Origin: Pseudomonas migulae NBRC 103157
GTDB lineage: Bacteria; Pseudomonadota; Gammaproteobacteria; Pseudomonadales; Pseudomonadaceae
Reading direction: 5' to 3'
DNA: 64,000 nucleotides
Assembly (NCBI RefSeq): GCF_002091715.1
Contig: NZ_BDAG01000001.1
Span: 124,001-188,000 of the forward strand
This document shows positions 62,856 to 64,000 of the stretch, one piece after another. The position numbers and the translations under genes are program-made. Positions within the stretch are counted from its first letter, which is position 1. Each line of letters begins with the position of its first letter. The notes beneath the pieces were generated by a model. That model made no database searches. It was not told the origin of the DNA and worked only from the letters and a program-made list of their open reading frames with translations.

Positions 62856-64000
62856 TCAGTTAGCGATAACGCTCATATTTCTTCCGCTGGTTTTGGCGAC
62901 ATAGAGTGCCTTATCCGAGGCGTCAATCAAGTCGTCGGGTAATTCCTGGGATGTAGGATTGCAGGCGCTAACGCCAAGGCTGACCGTGACGGTGCCTTCT
63001 GTGCTGTTGTTATGCTCGATTCCTGCTTGCTGAACGGCACGGCGGATTTTCTCTGCAACCAGAAATGCCCCTACATAGTCAGTGCCCGGCAACACCACGG
63101 CAAACTCCTCGCCGCCATAGCGCGCAGCGAGATCCCCGGGGCGTTTGATGTTCTCTCTTATGATCGCGCCGATGGTGCGTAAACACTCGTCCCCGGCCAA
63201 ATGACCGTATTGATCATTGAAGCGCTTGAAGTGATCGACATCGATCATCAGTAAGGCAAGGTTCCCTTGGCTGCGCTTGGCACGCCCCAATTCCGCCTGA
63301 ATGAAAAGGTCGAACTGACGCCGATTCGCCAGCCCTGTCAGCGCATCCTCCAGTGCCAGCAACTCGAGCGTTCGATTGGCCTCGATCAAGTTGTCTTGAG
63401 TGCCCAACAATTCGTTTTGAATATGATTCTGCTGCCTCATCAGCCTGATAAGCCGATAGCCAAGCAGGCCCAGAATGCCCAGCAGCAATGAAACTATTGC
63501 CGCGCTTAGCCACGACTCCTGTCGCCAGCTCGCCAGGACTTCATCCTTGTTGAGCGCTGCAAATATGATGAGCGGATACTCATCGACGCGCCGAAACCCC
63601 ACCACGCGTTCCACACCATCCACATAGGATTTAACGGTTGCGGTGCCAGAACTCCCCTTGGGCAGGAGTTGTGTGAAGAGCGGGCCATTGGCAACGCTGC
63701 TGCCGACTTTAGCTTCGCTGAAGGGGCGGCGAACGACGATTTTGGCGTCGGCCGATATTAGGTTGATAACGCCGTCACCGCCGATATCAATGCTGTTGTA
63801 CAGCCGAAGAAAATGATCGAGGTAGAGAGTCGCCACCACCACGCCAGCAAAACTGCCATCGGGATGATTGATCCTGCGCGACACCGGGATGACCCACTCG
63901 CCCGTAGTACGACTTTTTATCGAAGGGCCGATATGCGGACTGCGATCAGGATGCTCGCGATGAAAGATAAAATATTCGCGGTCGGAGTTGTTGGTGGTTG
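62856..64000 (-). CDS. Diguanylate cyclase with a periplasmic Cache-like sensor (5' end missing)
   Basis: The frame stays open from its stop at 62856 to the right edge, so the N-terminus is outside the window; 381 codons are visible. The first part (Asp-Arg-Glu-Tyr-Phe-Ile-Phe-His; Gly-Glu-Trp-Val-Ile-Pro-Val-Ser-Arg-Arg; Gly-Val-Val-Val-Ala) is a PDC/Cache sensor. A membrane helix (Val-Ser-Leu-Leu-Leu-Gly-Ile-Leu-Gly-Leu-Leu-Gly) follows, then a GGDEF domain with active-site Tyr-Gly-Gly-Glu-Glu-Phe, so it should make cyclic di-GMP. Whether it is transposon cargo or chromosomal is unclear. Confidence 0.92.
   Translation of the reverse strand, partial: TTNNSDREYFIFHREHPDRSPHIGPSIKSRTTGEWVIPVSRRINHPDGSFAGVVVATLYLDHFLRLYNSIDIGGDGVINLISADAKIVVRRPFSEAKVGSSVANGPLFTQLLPKGSSGTATVKSYVDGVERVVGFRRVDEYPLIIFAALNKDEVLASWRQESWLSAAIVSLLLGILGLLGYRLIRLMRQQNHIQNELLGTQDNLIEANRTLELLALEDALTGLANRRQFDLFIQAELGRAKRSQGNLALLMIDVDHFKRFNDQYGHLAGDECLRTIGAIIRENIKRPGDLAARYGGEEFAVVLPGTDYVGAFLVAEKIRRAVQQAGIEHNNSTEGTVTVSLGVSACNPTSQELPDDLIDASDKALYVAKTSGRNMSVIAN

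Larger units (their letters stand above)
48401..64000 (+). mobile_element. Tn7-like element at attTn7 (partial)
   Basis: The element starts with TGGCTTCTA next to ACAATAAAG, the same layout as the Tn7 end (nine tip bases, then ACAATAAAG). tnsA, tnsB, tnsC, tnsD and a second tniQ follow in order, then metal-resistance cargo. TnsA matches Tn7 TnsA closely by eye, so this is a close Tn7 relative, but tnsE is absent. I found no inverted copy of the end up to 64000, so the outer end is outside the window, and inclusion of everything to the right edge is inference. Confidence 0.8.

Overview
The window is the replication-origin region of a Pseudomonas chromosome, most likely of the P. fluorescens group. 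The evidence is the gene order gyrB-recF-dnaN-dnaA-(oriC)-rpmH-rnpA-yidD-yidC-mnmE-mnmG-rsmG-parA-parB-atpIBEFHAGDC-glmU-glmR-glmS, the protein sequences, parS sites of the form TGTTCCACGTGGAACA and a Pseudomonas-type REP pair. This core runs from about 21.2 to 48.4 kb. It covers initiation (dnaA, dnaN, recF, gyrB), RNA and membrane biogenesis (rpmH, rnpA, yidD, yidC), tRNA/rRNA modification (mnmE, mnmG, rsmG), chromosome partitioning (parA, parB), the complete F1Fo ATP synthase operon and hexosamine synthesis (glmU, glmR, glmS).

The core is bracketed by two different Tn7-family transposons. The right one starts 25 bp after the glmS stop codon, as in classical attTn7. Its end carries three 20-bp-spaced repeats like Tn7 TnsB sites, followed by tnsA, tnsB, tnsC, tnsD and then a second, AT-richer tniQ gene. 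No tnsE and no CRISPR-Cas genes are visible. Beyond lie a decayed GNAT acetyltransferase, a small DUF6957-like gene and a metal cassette: a CadA-type P1B ATPase behind a MerR-type promoter, a zinc-ribbon protein with a Gly-His-Gln-Ser tail, a CDF cation exporter and an exported retropepsin-like protein. A diguanylate cyclase runs off the right edge. The outer end of this element is not in the window.

The left element lies just past the gyrB terminator, where Pseudomonas normally has an acyltransferase, gmhB and glyS/glyQ. Its transposition genes (tnsA, tnsB, a short tnsC, and a tniQ with several helix-turn-helix-like segments) read away from gyrB. Past them is about 15 kb of accessory DNA: a HAD hydrolase, several unrecognised proteins, a lipoprotein, an AbrB/MbcA-type antitoxin without a visible toxin, a UvrD-like helicase overlapping a small partner gene (candidate defence pair), and a >1,130-residue unrecognised protein that runs off the left edge. 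Its outer end is also outside the window.

Two features of the core stand out. The region between mnmE and mnmG is a co-linear copy of oriC: DnaA boxes and other short motifs sit at the same spacing, 4,497 bp apart. In addition, exact DnaA boxes are scattered through dnaA, rsmG, parA, glmU and glmS far above chance, while I saw none in either transposon.
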